Of a DNA stretch of 64,000 bases, positions 17,476 to 27,056 are shown piece after piece. Position 1 is the stretch's first letter, and each line of letters opens with the position of its first letter. Source of the stretch: JADJSS01 sp964490845. GTDB taxonomy: Bacteria > Bacteroidota > Bacteroidia > Chitinophagales > JADIYW01. The stretch is taken from contig CAZBED010000011.1 in assembly GCA_964490845.1 (NCBI GenBank), positions 24,013-88,012 on the forward strand, given 5' to 3'. The notes beneath the pieces were generated by a model. It saw only the letters and a list, made by a program, of their open reading frames with translations. It had not been told where the DNA came from and did no database searches. The position numbers were made by a program, and so were the translations under genes.

Positions 17476-17534
17476 TCTCAGATGAATTCTGTTCTCATTT
17501 TCTGAATTTCTGCAACTTAAAGGATTGCCATACA

Positions 17535-18518
17535 TTAATCCTTTATACACCGAACTGATTGGCCACTTGACTTTATTGAGCTGAGTTTTAATATCATCGT
17601 TTTGTTATAACTACCCAAATTGTAACTTGTTGCGCTGGTAGAACTTACTGAAGTAGATGACCAGGCAAATGCATTTGCACCAAAATTTATAAAATTTCCA
17701 TCCAAAGCACTACCCAATAATCCATACCTTGATCCGGCGGGATACCAGTTAAAGTTACTGCTGTTCGTGGCACCGGTATTCGGGCTATTCCATAGATCTG
17801 TTGTCTTTAATGCACCTCCTGCAACACTTTCACCACCTACAAAGTCTATCAATGTCCGCAACTCAGTTGAATCCGGCACATGCCAGCCTTGTGGCGCCAG
17901 CTTGCCGGTAGCGACTGCATACCAGTTATAAAGTTTGCCGTATATTGTATTATTCGCCGCGTCATTGTTGTGATAGCAATAGGCAGCCGTTGTCATATTT
18001 GCCCATTGCGAATTATCCGTTTTGTTAGGCATAAAACCGGCGTTATTCAATCTAGAAGTCTTAAGGTTATCGGCCATCCATATCTGAGTGCCTATTCTTA
18101 CCGTGCGGTATACATTTCCGTCTATATCGGTGACGGAACCAAAAGTTGATGTGGTAAATGTCACTTCATTGCTGTAAGCAGTGCCCAAATCGTTAATAGC
18201 ATACAATCTGACATGGTAAACCGTACCAGGATCCAAATCATGTAACAGTGCTGTAAAGGCTAAACCAACCGGAGTTTGCGCGGTGGTATCTGAAGTGATG
18301 GTGGGCGAAGCGGAAGTGCTCCAGCAGGCGCCATACACCGTAACGGCGCTATCGCCTTCGTCGACCACGCTTCCACTGACAGTTGCAGTATTTCCTGTAA
18401 TAGCAGTAATGTCTGTTATGGTTAATGTCGAAAGTTGCGGCAATCCGGTAATTCCTCCTTCTTTTTTACACGACAAGATGAGTAATAATACTACCTGACA
18501 GAAAATGAATTTTTTCAT
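17535..18518 (-). CDS. FISUMP-domain lipoprotein
   Basis: 327 residues. A lipoprotein signal with Cys17 (LLLILSCKK) is followed by a fibronectin-type-III-like segment (about 30-125) and a Fibrobacter succinogenes major paralogous (FISUMP, TIGR02145) domain: VTDIDGNVYRTVRIGTQIWM, ADNL, YGKLYNWYAV, PQGWHVP, and the closing SGQSVRCIKD. The domain is common in exported Bacteroidota and Fibrobacter proteins; its biochemical role is not established. The gene stands alone, with about 170 bases to the next start. A surface-exposed outer-membrane lipoprotein is the likely state. Confidence 0.85.
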   Translation of the reverse strand: MKKFIFCQVVLLLILSCKKEGGITGLPQLSTLTITDITAITGNTATVSGSVVDEGDSAVTVYGACWSTSASPTITSDTTAQTPVGLAFTALLHDLDPGTVYHVRLYAINDLGTAYSNEVTFTTSTFGSVTDIDGNVYRTVRIGTQIWMADNLKTSRLNNAGFMPNKTDNSQWANMTTAAYCYHNNDAANNTIYGKLYNWYAVATGKLAPQGWHVPDSTELRTLIDFVGGESVAGGALKTTDLWNSPNTGATNSSNFNWYPAGSRYGLLGSALDGNFINFGANAFAWSSTSVSSTSATSYNLGSYNKTMILKLSSIKSSGQSVRCIKD

Positions 18519-18686
18519 ATTTTAGTGGTTGATGATTACAAATTAAAATTATGTACTTACGGTTGTACCGACTTCCATACTGATGAAAACAACCAATTTA
18601 ATATAAATTATTTAGTTTGTCAACTTCCAAAGTATGATTTACAACTATCCTATTTATTTATTACACCTCAAATTTATAGTATCTTG

Positions 18687-19325
18687 TCACACATCATTTC
18701 TAATCCCGGCCTTAATCCCTTTATTTTCCGCAACCTCATAGACATAATCGTCAAAATAAATAACATGAATAAAACCACGGGCAAGACCAATCCTGAAACG
18801 AAGGTACCCATAGTGCATTTTGGCATCTTTTTTAAAATGTATTCCTGCTATTACCGTTCCGGTTGAATTGGTTGCAGGCTGCAGAATAGTTGCGCCGTTA
18901 TTTACAATTAGATGTGCTCCATTCTTCCATGTTTTACTTTTGCTATTGATTACTTCTTTTAATGCAAACGACTTTATAATATTACTATCAGAGGATACCA
19001 CCTTATTATCGCCATTGCCAAATAACGTGATACTGTATGTACCATCGGGATTTATGTAAAACTGAACATTAAAATCATTTTCGCCATCTGCATCAATATC
19101 TAACTGATAGTTAGAGGCGCCTAATATGGAGTTTCGTACATCCTTATCAATCGTATTGCCTGTCCAGCGAGGATGCTCTGAAAATTCATTATCCTCAGGA
19201 ATAATACCTTGCTCTTTACTGCAGGAAATCAGCGTGAATACCAGCAATGCAATGATTGTGTTCAAAAAAACTTTCCCATGAAAAGAAAAAACGGTTGTTT
19301 TGTTTTTGATAACTGATGTTGACAT
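18687..19325 (-). CDS. Putative lipoprotein of unknown function
   Basis: 212 residues from the ATG at 19325; the reading frame is open to 19376 but the longer form has no sensible signal peptide. The hydrophobic stretch IIALLVFTLISC is a lipoprotein signal with the lipid-bearing Cys at residue 35. The mature part has DIDADGENDFNVQFYINPDG, a calcium-type Asp-rich loop also seen in other Bacteroidota lipoproteins, and ends with a YGYLRFRIG...KAG segment. I do not recognise a function. Its C-terminus resembles the decayed remnant at 17256-17475, so the two may be old duplicates. Confidence 0.7.
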   Translation of the reverse strand: MSTSVIKNKTTVFSFHGKVFLNTIIALLVFTLISCSKEQGIIPEDNEFSEHPRWTGNTIDKDVRNSILGASNYQLDIDADGENDFNVQFYINPDGTYSITLFGNGDNKVVSSDSNIIKSFALKEVINSKSKTWKNGAHLIVNNGATILQPATNSTGTVIAGIHFKKDAKMHYGYLRFRIGLARGFIHVIYFDDYVYEVAENKGIKAGIRNDV

Positions 19326-19594
19326 TGTATTTAAATTATGAATTATTTTGACACAGTAAATTTGCGGGATTATCATACACTAAAACAGGAGGAAAACCAT
19401 GATTTTATTTTATCAGGGTATCCCACGGGTACTTTCTGAATTAAACTCCGAGCTTTGCAATAGTACAGCATAGTTTTATATATCAGTCAAAACCTGTACC
19501 TTCAGTTTGGAATTCATTGAAAATAGCCACTTAAGCAGGATAGCAACTGTATCGTATTACCAACAAAAATGAATATTGTATAAACTAGTAGTAT

Positions 19595-20134
19595 ATGCCA
19601 TTCATAATAACAATCCTGTCCGTATTTGCTGCATATCTTGTTTTCAATATCGCCTGCGGCATTATTTTAGCGGTTGCTTATCGGATAAAAGAAAAACGGA
19701 TAACTGACAACAAGGAATTTTTCAAACTTTTGTTGTTTCCGGCTACCGGATTAGGAAACTGGAGGTATAACCGGAATATCAGAAATAACATGACTGAGCC
19801 TTACGGCAAGAAATGGCATGTATACAAAAATATGATTTATTTGAATTGGCTTTTTGTGTTTTTAGTAGTGGGATATGAATGCTATTTCTTTATTCACCTG
19901 TATCAGTTATATCATCAGTACAGTACGGCAAAAAGCGATACGGCCGCTGTAGTAGGTTCAACCGGCAGTGAAATTATTTTTAAAACATTTGGCTGGATGA
20001 TTGATATAAGTTTTACTTTCATGATGGTATTCATCATTTTTTTACTGTTATTCACTTTTGGAATCTTTTATTTTTTATTCATCTTCCTGCCTAAATTACA
20101 GTTGAGTGGTTTAGCAAGAAAATTAAAACAATAA
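19595..20134 (+). CDS. Small membrane protein of unknown function
   Basis: 179 residues with three or four hydrophobic segments (about 3-28, 85-108, 130-160, the last possibly two helices) and a basic loop (RYNRNIRNNMTEPYGKKWHVYKN) around 65-85. No family was recognised. It is alone on the plus strand between a lipoprotein gene (divergent) and a TPR gene (convergent, 153 bases away). Composition and codon use match the neighbours, so it is probably a real gene. Confidence 0.6.
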   Translation: MPFIITILSVFAAYLVFNIACGIILAVAYRIKEKRITDNKEFFKLLLFPATGLGNWRYNRNIRNNMTEPYGKKWHVYKNMIYLNWLFVFLVVGYECYFFIHLYQLYHQYSTAKSDTAAVVGSTGSEIIFKTFGWMIDISFTFMMVFIIFLLLFTFGIFYFLFIFLPKLQLSGLARKLKQ

Positions 20135-20287
20135 TTTCTTCCGACCTGCAAGGCCTTTGCCATCAACTATTTTAACACTATTTTTCAGGAACATTTTTAA
20201 AAAATAACCGAAGTCTGAGATTCGCTGGAAAAATTCAGTAAAATGAAAAGCTGAATACTTTAATTATCTTCCTCTTCAATAAAACAC

Positions 20288-20611
20288 TCACATTTCCAGT
20301 TCCAAATTCATCTTTGCATTTTTCAATTCACTTAAACTATGAAGGTCCTTTTGCTGCTGCGCAACAGTTATGCCTGCTTCATAAATATTTAATGCTTTTT
20401 TAACCTCTTCCAATTGTTCATAAATCTTGCCCAAATGATAATAGGCACCTATATATGCTTTATCTGCAACTAACAGTTTTTCAAACAGTTGTACTGACTT
20501 GTCCAACTCACCGGTTTTCTCGTATTCTTTCGCCAGTGCGAATAAAGCGAAAGTATCTGCCGGGTTATCAACAATCAGCGCTTCCAAACGTTGTATCCTA
20601 TTCGTATGCAT
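20288..20611 (-). CDS. Small tetratricopeptide-repeat protein
   Basis: 107 residues from the ATG at 20611. There are two to three TPR-like helical pairs: PADTFALFALAKEYEKTGEL, AYIGAYYHLGKIYEQLEEV and KKALNIYEAGITVAQQ. No signal peptide or membrane segment is visible, so it is probably a cytoplasmic scaffold. It is divergent from etfB, with 56 bases between the two starts. Partner and function are unknown. Confidence 0.75.
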   Translation of the reverse strand: MHTNRIQRLEALIVDNPADTFALFALAKEYEKTGELDKSVQLFEKLLVADKAYIGAYYHLGKIYEQLEEVKKALNIYEAGITVAQQQKDLHSLSELKNAKMNLELEM

Positions 20612-20667
20612 GCATTGAATTATCAAAAATGAAGTAAATTAGCAAATCAAATTTAAAAATTAAAAGT

Positions 20668-21411
20668 ATGAAATTTTTAGTATGTATAAGTTTGGTTCCG
20701 GACACTACCACTAAGATTTCGTTTGTGGACAACGACACGAAGTTCAATAACGATAAAGTGCAGTGGATTCTGAACCCCTACGATGAATGGTATGCTTTGG
20801 TGCGTGCATTAGAACTGAAAGAAGCGAACGGCGGTAATGTAACTGTTATCAATGTCGGAAGTGCGGAAAACGACCAGGTAATCCGAAAGGCGCTGGCTAT
20901 CGGCGCGGATGATGCTATCCGTATCGACGCTGCCGGTGATTTGGATTCGTACGCTATCGCTGCCGAAATCGCCGCTGTGGCTAAATCCGGCGGTTTTGAT
21001 GTTATTTTGTTAGGTAAAGAGACCATCAGCTACAACGGTTCTAACCTGGGTGGTATGCTGGCTGAATTGTTAGACCTTCCTTTTGTATCGTATGCGTCCA
21101 AACTGGATATGGCAGGCAATACTGCAAATATCGAAAGAGATATTGAAGGCGGCAAGGAAGTCTTATCGGTAGATACGCCGTTTGTTATTTCCTGCGCGAA
21201 AGGAATGGCCGAAGCGCGTATTCCAAATATGAAAGGGATTATGGCTGCAAAAAGCAAACCGCTTCAAGTAGTTACTCCGCAAGGTGTTGGTTCATTAACG
21301 TCCACCGTGAAATATGAACTGCCTCCGGCAAAATCAGCATGCAAAATGATTTCACCGGATAATGTGGAAGAGTTGGTACAATTATTACATAACGAAGCAA
21401 AAATGATCTAA
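20668..21411 (+). CDS. etfB: Electron transfer flavoprotein, beta subunit
   Basis: 247 residues, normal length. The N-terminus MKFLVCISLVPDTTTKISF, then NPYDEWYALVRALELKE and ALAIGADDAIRID, and the C-terminal recognition-loop region are typical of EtfB, which binds AMP and pairs with EtfA. The heterodimer takes electrons from acyl-CoA and other dehydrogenases and passes them to ETF-quinone oxidoreductase. Two bases separate it from etfA, so the genes are co-translated. With the enoyl-CoA hydratase at 41.5 kb it implies fatty-acid or amino-acid oxidation. Confidence 0.95.
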   Translation: MKFLVCISLVPDTTTKISFVDNDTKFNNDKVQWILNPYDEWYALVRALELKEANGGNVTVINVGSAENDQVIRKALAIGADDAIRIDAAGDLDSYAIAAEIAAVAKSGGFDVILLGKETISYNGSNLGGMLAELLDLPFVSYASKLDMAGNTANIERDIEGGKEVLSVDTPFVISCAKGMAEARIPNMKGIMAAKSKPLQVVTPQGVGSLTSTVKYELPPAKSACKMISPDNVEELVQLLHNEAKMI

Positions 21412-21413
21412 TC

Positions 21414-22382
21414 ATGGCAGTTTTATTTTTAGTAGAAACAGCAGGCGGAAAAGTTAAGAAGGCAAGTTTTGAAATTGCAACTTATGCCGCAAAAACAGCA
21501 AGTACCCTGGGTACGGAAGCTGTAGGTTTAGCATTAGGAACAGCTGATGCCGGTGAATTGGCCGCATTGGGAATATATGGTGCAAAAAAGATTATCCATG
21601 CAGGCAATGCGGGTTTCGATAATTTTGACGCAGGCACCTTCGCGAAAGCAATTGCCGATACGGCAACTGCAGTGGGTGCGAAAGTGATTGCCATCTCACA
21701 AACACTGACCGGAAAAGCGGTAGCACCGAGAGTGGCGGTTCGCTTAAACGCGGGTATCGTGAGTGGCGCCGTTAGTCTGCCGGATGCTGACTTTGTCATC
21801 AAAAAGGCGGCTTTCTCCGGAAAAGCTTTCGCATATTTGAAAATCAACTCTGACAATAAGGTGATTTCTGTAGTACCGAACTCTGTAGGTGCGGTGAAAG
21901 GAGATGGCAGTGCAGCAGTAGAAAATGCTGACTTAGCACCGGCTGCTTCCAGAGTAACTGTAAAAGAAGTAGTTCGTCAAACCGGTGATGTAGCGCCGCT
22001 TCCGGAAGCGGAATTGGTGGTTTCTGCAGGCCGTGGCATGAAAGGTCCTGAAAACTGGGGCATTGTAGAAGACCTGGCAAAAGTATTGGGTGCTACGACT
22101 GCCTGTTCCAGGCCGGTAGCTGATGTACACTGGCGACCTCACCACGAACATGTGGGACAAACCGGCGTAGCTATCCGCCCGAACTTATACATCGCTATCG
22201 GTATCTCCGGCGCTATCCAGCATCTGGCCGGTGTGAATCAGTCTAAGTGTATAGTGGTCATCAACAAAGACCCGGAAGCTCCGTTCTTTAAGGCAGCAGA
22301 CTATGGAATCTGCGGCGACCTGTTTGAAGTAGTGCCTAAATTAACGGAAGCTATCAAAGCATTTAAAGCCAGCCAACACTAA
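21414..22382 (+). CDS. etfA: Electron transfer flavoprotein, alpha subunit
   Basis: 322 residues. The C-terminal FAD domain is clear: VSAGRGMKGPENW near residue 205, then SRPVADVHW, VGQTGVAIRPNLYIAIGISG and AIQHLAGV, and the closing NKDPEAPFFKAADYGICGD. EtfA carries the redox-active FAD of the ETF heterodimer. It is followed by a strong hairpin at 22434-22461 that ends the etfBA transcript. Confidence 0.95.
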   Translation: MAVLFLVETAGGKVKKASFEIATYAAKTASTLGTEAVGLALGTADAGELAALGIYGAKKIIHAGNAGFDNFDAGTFAKAIADTATAVGAKVIAISQTLTGKAVAPRVAVRLNAGIVSGAVSLPDADFVIKKAAFSGKAFAYLKINSDNKVISVVPNSVGAVKGDGSAAVENADLAPAASRVTVKEVVRQTGDVAPLPEAELVVSAGRGMKGPENWGIVEDLAKVLGATTACSRPVADVHWRPHHEHVGQTGVAIRPNLYIAIGISGAIQHLAGVNQSKCIVVINKDPEAPFFKAADYGICGDLFEVVPKLTEAIKAFKASQH

Positions 22383-22433
22383 TTATATTTTGGATTTCGG
22401 ATTTATTATTTGAGATTTATTGATATTTAAATG

Positions 22434-22468
22434 AAAGCCACCAAACAAGTTTGGTGGCTTTTATTTTT
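22434..22468 (+). terminator. Rho-independent terminator after etfBA
   Basis: A perfect 13-base-pair stem (arms 22434-22446 and 22449-22461, AAAGCCACCAAAC and its complement) is followed by TTATTTTTT. It lies 51 bases after the etfA stop. This is a direct sequence observation. Confidence 0.9.
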
Positions 22469-22519
22469 TGTTGAAAAAGCAGAAAATAAATTTTGCTCCT
22501 TTTTTTTATCTTTACAGTG

Positions 22520-23110
22520 ATGAATAAGGTAGAATTAGAAATCATCAACATTACTCAGGGGTTTACCCAGCACCACTCCTATCACGTTGTTCTTGGCGAG
22601 GTGAAAGGAAAACGCAGACTGCCTATTGTTATTGGTGTTTCAGAAGCGCAAGCAATTGCTGTAGCTTTGGAAAACATGCCTCCCGCACGTCCGTTAACAC
22701 ATGATTTGTTCAAAACCGTGATGGAAACATTTCATATCGTATTGAGTGAAATTGTCATCACCAACCTGATGGACGGTGTTTTCTATTCCAAACTCATCTG
22801 CATACAAAACGGTGAAGAATATGAGATAGATTCCAGAACATCCGACGCCATCGCTTTAGCCATACGCTTTGGCTGCCCTATTTACATTTACGGTGACATA
22901 CTCGAAACGTCAGGCATAGTCCTGATTGAAGAACCGGAAGGCTCTGATGAATATTCTTCCATTTCCGCTCCCATTCAGGAATCTGAAAAGACTGATTTTT
23001 CCATTTATACCTTCAAAGAATTGGAAAAGATGCTGAATGATGCCCTTACCAATGAAGACTATGAAAAAGCGGCAAAATTACGGGATGAATTAACTAGACG
23101 TGAAAAATAA
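22520..23110 (+). CDS. Bifunctional nuclease family (DUF151) protein with C-terminal UVR motif
   Basis: 196 residues from the ATG at 22520; a longer frame from 22493 adds only an untypical leader. Residues 1-130 are the BFN/DUF151 domain (HHSYHVVLGEVKGKRRLPIV, GVSEAQAIAVALE, YEIDSRTSDAIALAIRFGCPIY). Residues about 160-195 form a UVR motif (FKELEKMLNDALTNEDYEKA, ending LRDELTRREK), as found in UvrB/UvrC interaction segments. Some plant and bacterial members show DNase/RNase activity; the role here is unknown. A TTTG followed 16 bases later by TAAATTTTG at 22467-22495 could be its promoter. The hairpin at 23112-23134 follows directly. Confidence 0.88.
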   Translation: MNKVELEIINITQGFTQHHSYHVVLGEVKGKRRLPIVIGVSEAQAIAVALENMPPARPLTHDLFKTVMETFHIVLSEIVITNLMDGVFYSKLICIQNGEEYEIDSRTSDAIALAIRFGCPIYIYGDILETSGIVLIEEPEGSDEYSSISAPIQESEKTDFSIYTFKELEKMLNDALTNEDYEKAAKLRDELTRREK

Positions 23111-23111
23111 A

Positions 23112-23134
23112 AATGGCCGCTGAAAGCGGCCATT
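23112..23134 (+). terminator. Hairpin after the DUF151 gene
   Basis: A perfect 9-base-pair GC-rich stem AATGGCCGC / GCGGCCATT with a TGAAA loop begins just after the stop codon. No strong T-run follows directly (a looser ATTTTATGTTT starts about 12 bases later), so its efficiency is uncertain. Confidence 0.6.
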
Positions 23135-23313
23135 CGAATAGGGGATTTTATGTTTCTATGTTAAGATAAAGTTAAAGCAAAAGTATTTGGAATGTGTTGA
23201 TTTGAATCAATAAAATTAAAATTAGCTGAAAAAGTTAAATTACTTAACATTTATCAATTTTTACTAAGTCTAAATAGACAAAAGAGCATCCATCAACTAT
23301 AAATCAAAGAATT

Positions 23314-23997
23314 ATGGTATACAAACCATTCAGGATTGCACGGATTTTTGGCATTTTATTGCTTATCTGCTCTGTTATTTTACTGGTTGTTAATCCAAAA
23401 CCTGCGGACAACCTGCCCGAACATTTCTATACTCCGATTATCGCCTTTGAATTTATTCAAACTCCGCAGGAAGTCGCAGCATTTTTTGAGGTACCTGATG
23501 TGAATGCGTATATTGAAACAATGCTTCTTGGGAACTGGATAGATTATGCATTCATGGTATTTTACAGCGCTTTATTGTTCTGTATTGCTCTCGGAATTAA
23601 AAAAATAACAGGGGCTCAGACAATGTTGCTTGCATGCTTGTGCTGTATCATCATGTTGGTTTGTGACGCACTGGAAAACTATCAGATATACCTGATTATT
23701 TCCAGATACAAAAATCAGGATATTCTTGAAAACTTAGCTTTGCTGAATATCTTCACGTGGCTGAAATGGGGCTCAATAGCCTCCGCATTTTTATTATTCT
23801 CTCCATTTTTTTTAAAAGGGAAACTGTTCCATAAAATCATCGGGTGGCTTGGCATCAGCAGTTTTGGGCTGTGCATGGCCGCATTTCTGAATCATGGCAT
23901 CTTAAACGAAGTATTCGCCACTAATATTGTGCTGGTATTTTTATTATTGGTAATTTTTGTTTTCACTTTTAAGGAAACGTCTGCTTCGACTTTATAG
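23314..23997 (+). CDS. Polytopic membrane protein of unknown function
   Basis: 227 residues with about six hydrophobic helices (roughly 9-27, 75-97, 103-122, 145-165, 178-195, 202-220) and a periplasmic-looking loop around 30-70. I do not recognise the family. The last 6 bases overlap the end of the TonB-receptor gene on the opposite strand. About 200 AT-rich bases precede it and may contain its promoter. Confidence 0.65.
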   Translation: MVYKPFRIARIFGILLLICSVILLVVNPKPADNLPEHFYTPIIAFEFIQTPQEVAAFFEVPDVNAYIETMLLGNWIDYAFMVFYSALLFCIALGIKKITGAQTMLLACLCCIIMLVCDALENYQIYLIISRYKNQDILENLALLNIFTWLKWGSIASAFLLFSPFFLKGKLFHKIIGWLGISSFGLCMAAFLNHGILNEVFATNIVLVFLLLVIFVFTFKETSASTL

Positions 23998-26370
23998 TTC
24001 CAATACCAAACCTATCGATGGAATGATATTTCCATTGCTGTTAGGCAACTCTCTCAGTTTGTATCTGGTATTCGATGCATCCTGGTAAAGCGGATTCCCG
24101 TCTGCATCTTTTTCAATATCAATATAATTTTGTCCCGGCTGTTTGCTTTTATATAAATTCTGAATATCCAGATACAGGTTGATATTAATTTTTTTCAAAA
24201 ACCATTTCTTGTCCACTCTAAGGTTCATGGCGTGCAAAGGTTTTGTGCGTTCCGTATTCAACTTAGAGTAATCATAAATTGGATTGCCGTTGGTAGCATC
24301 CCAGATCTGAACTATGGTCAAGTTCGACGTATCGTAGGGAGTGTATGGCAAACCGCCCTGTATCGACCACTTGATGCCGATTTCCCAGTTGCGTTTGAAT
24401 TTATAACCGGCTGTCAGGCTGAAGATATGACGGCTATCCCAGCTGCTGGATTTGTAAGTACTGGAAGAATCCGTAAACAAACTTCTGTACCATGTGTACG
24501 ATGCAATTCCAAACAAGCCTTTCCATAGTTTTTGCTGTACAGCGATTTCTACGCCGTACGTTTTTCCTTTGCTGACAGATTCTGCAGGCTCATCTCCCAC
24601 CCAGCCGAAATCACCGCCAAGATTAGCCAGTGAAATACCCTTATTCAACAACATCGGATAATTATAATACCATTTCATAAAACCTTCCACAGAAATCCTG
24701 GTATTCGTGGTGGTAGTTACAGCCACACCACCGACCACCTGTACATTGCGAATATATTTCAACCTGTTTCTATTAATCAGGCGTTGAAAATCATCCCTGA
24801 ATCCAATAGTGGTATAGGAAGGCAACTGATGGTACATACCTGTGTTGAAATTGATGGAGAACAACTTATTAACTGCATAGGACGCAGAAAAGCTCGGTGA
24901 TACCTGATTAAACAGATTAGCCATATGCTTATTATAGCCATTTCCATCTAAACGCAACCCAAGGGACAAACTCAGCTTGTCCTGTATGAAACTTCTGCTA
25001 ATCTGTGTGAATAGTCCGTATTTGTGAATAGACAGCCTGGAAGCATAATTCACATTAATAACATTAGAATCAATATTCCTGGAAATAACGGTAGTGGTGG
25101 TGTAGCGGGCGTATTCATAATTCCCGCCATAAGTGATTTTAAATCCATTTTTGCGGATGACATGCTCCAGTCTTAGTTTATTTTCCGCCTCAGTGGAATT
25201 CAAATCAAACAATTTCGGGTTGGTTGCCAGGTTATCCTTGAACTTAAAAATCTGATTTCCGAACATGCTTCTGCTGGCTACAATAATTAAATAACTGTTC
25301 TCCATAAAATAACGATAACGCACACCTATGGTATAATTCCATTGATTCTGTATTGGCAATAATCTCAGCAATATTTTTTGTTCGTCTTTCTTATTTTCTT
25401 TGAGGTTTAATCTCAGTTTGTCATAGGCGCCAACCCCGATAAACGTCAGGTCATGTTTAGTGTTAAACTTGTGCATTACCTTCAATTGTACATCAGAATA
25501 CGTTGGTAAAAATGGAAGTTTAAATACTTTGAATAACCCCTGCAGATAGGAATAGCGTCCGTTAAGTAAGAATGTTGTTTTCTTTTTCTTTGTAAACGGA
25601 CCTTCCAGTGTCATACCGGCTTCGCTGGCACCAAGTGTAAAGGTAAACCCCACCCTGTCTTTACGGCCTTCGCGCTGGGTGAGCTGCAAGATAGAGCTAA
25701 GGGCATTACCCCGGTTCGATGGGAACGCACCGGTATAGAATTCTGCATTATTGATAAAATCAACATTCAGCAAACCATTACTGCCGCCGCTGGCTCCCTG
25801 AGTTGCAAAGTGGTTGATAGTAGGAATTTCAATATCATCCAGATAAAACCGGTTTTCATTTGGAGCGCCGCCTCTTACAATCAGGTCATTCCTGAAACCC
25901 AATGCGGAAGCCACACCCGGCAAATTCTTTATCGCCCTGGATATATCCCTGTTGCCGCCGGGATTTCGCTGTATTTCATTCACACCAATGGACGTCAGTG
26001 ACAATGGTGATTCCATTTTTCTTTCAAACGGATTAGCCCTTACGACAACTGAATCCAGTGTCTGTGTGGTTTGCTTCAGGGCAATATCCAGTCGCACCGG
26101 TTTGGCATTACTGACCTGTACTTCAAAGACAGTTTGTGTTTCATACCCCAGATATGAAACCTCAATATTATATAACCCCGCAGTCAGGCCATCAATTTTA
26201 TAATTACCCTCCGCATCTGTAGACGCTCCGAAATCTGTACCTTTCACCTGGACATTCGCACCGATTATCGCTTCATTATTGATTTCATCGAATATCCGAC
26301 CCTGGATTACACCATTTTGAGCAATCAGGCAGAAGGGAGAAAGAAAGAGTAACAGTACTATTTTCCTCAT
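23992..26370 (-). CDS. TonB-dependent outer-membrane receptor with regulatory-like N-terminal domain
   Basis: 792 residues. Signal peptide (1-17), then a carboxypeptidase-regulatory-like beta-sandwich (about 18-105: VIQGRIFDEINNEAIIGANV, GNYKIDGLTAGLYNIEVSYL). A plug domain follows (about 115-225: NPGGNRDISRAIKNLPGVAS, RNDLIVRGGAPNENRFYLD, DIEIP) and a long barrel ending in a hydrophobic strand with terminal Leu (IPSIGLVLEL). It imports a ligand across the outer membrane using ExbBD-TonB energy. No SusD-like partner lies next to it, so a polysaccharide-locus assignment is not supported. Substrate unknown. Confidence 0.92.
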   Translation of the reverse strand: MRKIVLLLFLSPFCLIAQNGVIQGRIFDEINNEAIIGANVQVKGTDFGASTDAEGNYKIDGLTAGLYNIEVSYLGYETQTVFEVQVSNAKPVRLDIALKQTTQTLDSVVVRANPFERKMESPLSLTSIGVNEIQRNPGGNRDISRAIKNLPGVASALGFRNDLIVRGGAPNENRFYLDDIEIPTINHFATQGASGGSNGLLNVDFINNAEFYTGAFPSNRGNALSSILQLTQREGRKDRVGFTFTLGASEAGMTLEGPFTKKKKTTFLLNGRYSYLQGLFKVFKLPFLPTYSDVQLKVMHKFNTKHDLTFIGVGAYDKLRLNLKENKKDEQKILLRLLPIQNQWNYTIGVRYRYFMENSYLIIVASRSMFGNQIFKFKDNLATNPKLFDLNSTEAENKLRLEHVIRKNGFKITYGGNYEYARYTTTTVISRNIDSNVINVNYASRLSIHKYGLFTQISRSFIQDKLSLSLGLRLDGNGYNKHMANLFNQVSPSFSASYAVNKLFSINFNTGMYHQLPSYTTIGFRDDFQRLINRNRLKYIRNVQVVGGVAVTTTTNTRISVEGFMKWYYNYPMLLNKGISLANLGGDFGWVGDEPAESVSKGKTYGVEIAVQQKLWKGLFGIASYTWYRSLFTDSSSTYKSSSWDSRHIFSLTAGYKFKRNWEIGIKWSIQGGLPYTPYDTSNLTIVQIWDATNGNPIYDYSKLNTERTKPLHAMNLRVDKKWFLKKININLYLDIQNLYKSKQPGQNYIDIEKDADGNPLYQDASNTRYKLRELPNSNGNIIPSIGLVLEL

Positions 26371-26471
26371 TAGTGTGTTTTTTAAAACATATCAACGGCG
26401 GGTAAAGGAAAATGTTTAAAAACGAAGCTGCTTTTTTCAAAAAATATCGATCCGGTTTTGTAAATTGAATT

Positions 26472-27056
26472 ATGGAATATCTTATCACGGCGACGGGCTG
26501 GTTTGCTTATTTTGTCCTGCATAGTGTACTGGCGTCCAACAAAACTAAACATTGGGCAAGACAGGCATCTTCTATACTATCAGACAACTATAGAATACTG
26601 TACAATATCATTTCCATAGTTGGCTTGATTCTCTTATTACTTTATACATTTCAGAGGCCTGTAGCGCTTTTTACTGCACCTTACCTATCCTCTTTTATAG
26701 GTTTCACGTTAATGGGTAGTGGCACATTCATTTTGGTAGTATCCTTCATGACTTTTGATATAAAAGAATTTATAGGTTTCGCACCGAAAAGGGATATACC
26801 GGCTGAAAAGGGAAAATTAATCATTACAGGAATTTACCAATACGTCAGGCATCCTTTATATCTCGGCACCATACTCCTCGTGATGGGTGCATTTATGTTA
26901 TTCCCTTACATCAAAGTGCTGATTGCTAGTTTAATCATTACAGGTTATATCCTGATTGGCAGCAAGCTGGAAGAGCTAAAACTAATAGACGAATTCGGCG
27001 AAGACTATATCAACTATAAAAAGAAAGTGAAAGGCCTGATTCCTTTTATTTTCTAA
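26472..27056 (+). CDS. Isoprenylcysteine methyltransferase/NnrU-like membrane protein
   Basis: 194 residues with about five hydrophobic helices. The region GIYQYVRHPLYLGTILLVMG (about 119-138) and the C-terminal SKLEELKLIDEFGEDYINYK match the PEMT/ICMT-type membrane methyltransferase fold, where the HP and EE/E-Y motifs bind S-adenosylmethionine. Bacterial members methylate lipids or small thiols; the substrate cannot be told. It is divergent from the TonB-receptor gene (101 bases) and overlaps the end of the KUP gene on the other strand by 4 bases. Confidence 0.75.
   Translation: MEYLITATGWFAYFVLHSVLASNKTKHWARQASSILSDNYRILYNIISIVGLILLLLYTFQRPVALFTAPYLSSFIGFTLMGSGTFILVVSFMTFDIKEFIGFAPKRDIPAEKGKLIITGIYQYVRHPLYLGTILLVMGAFMLFPYIKVLIASLIITGYILIGSKLEELKLIDEFGEDYINYKKKVKGLIPFIF

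Noticed and set aside
23992..26370. SusC/SusD polysaccharide locus
   Set aside because: There is no SusD-like lipoprotein or glycoside hydrolase next to the TonB receptor, so only a generic receptor is supported.
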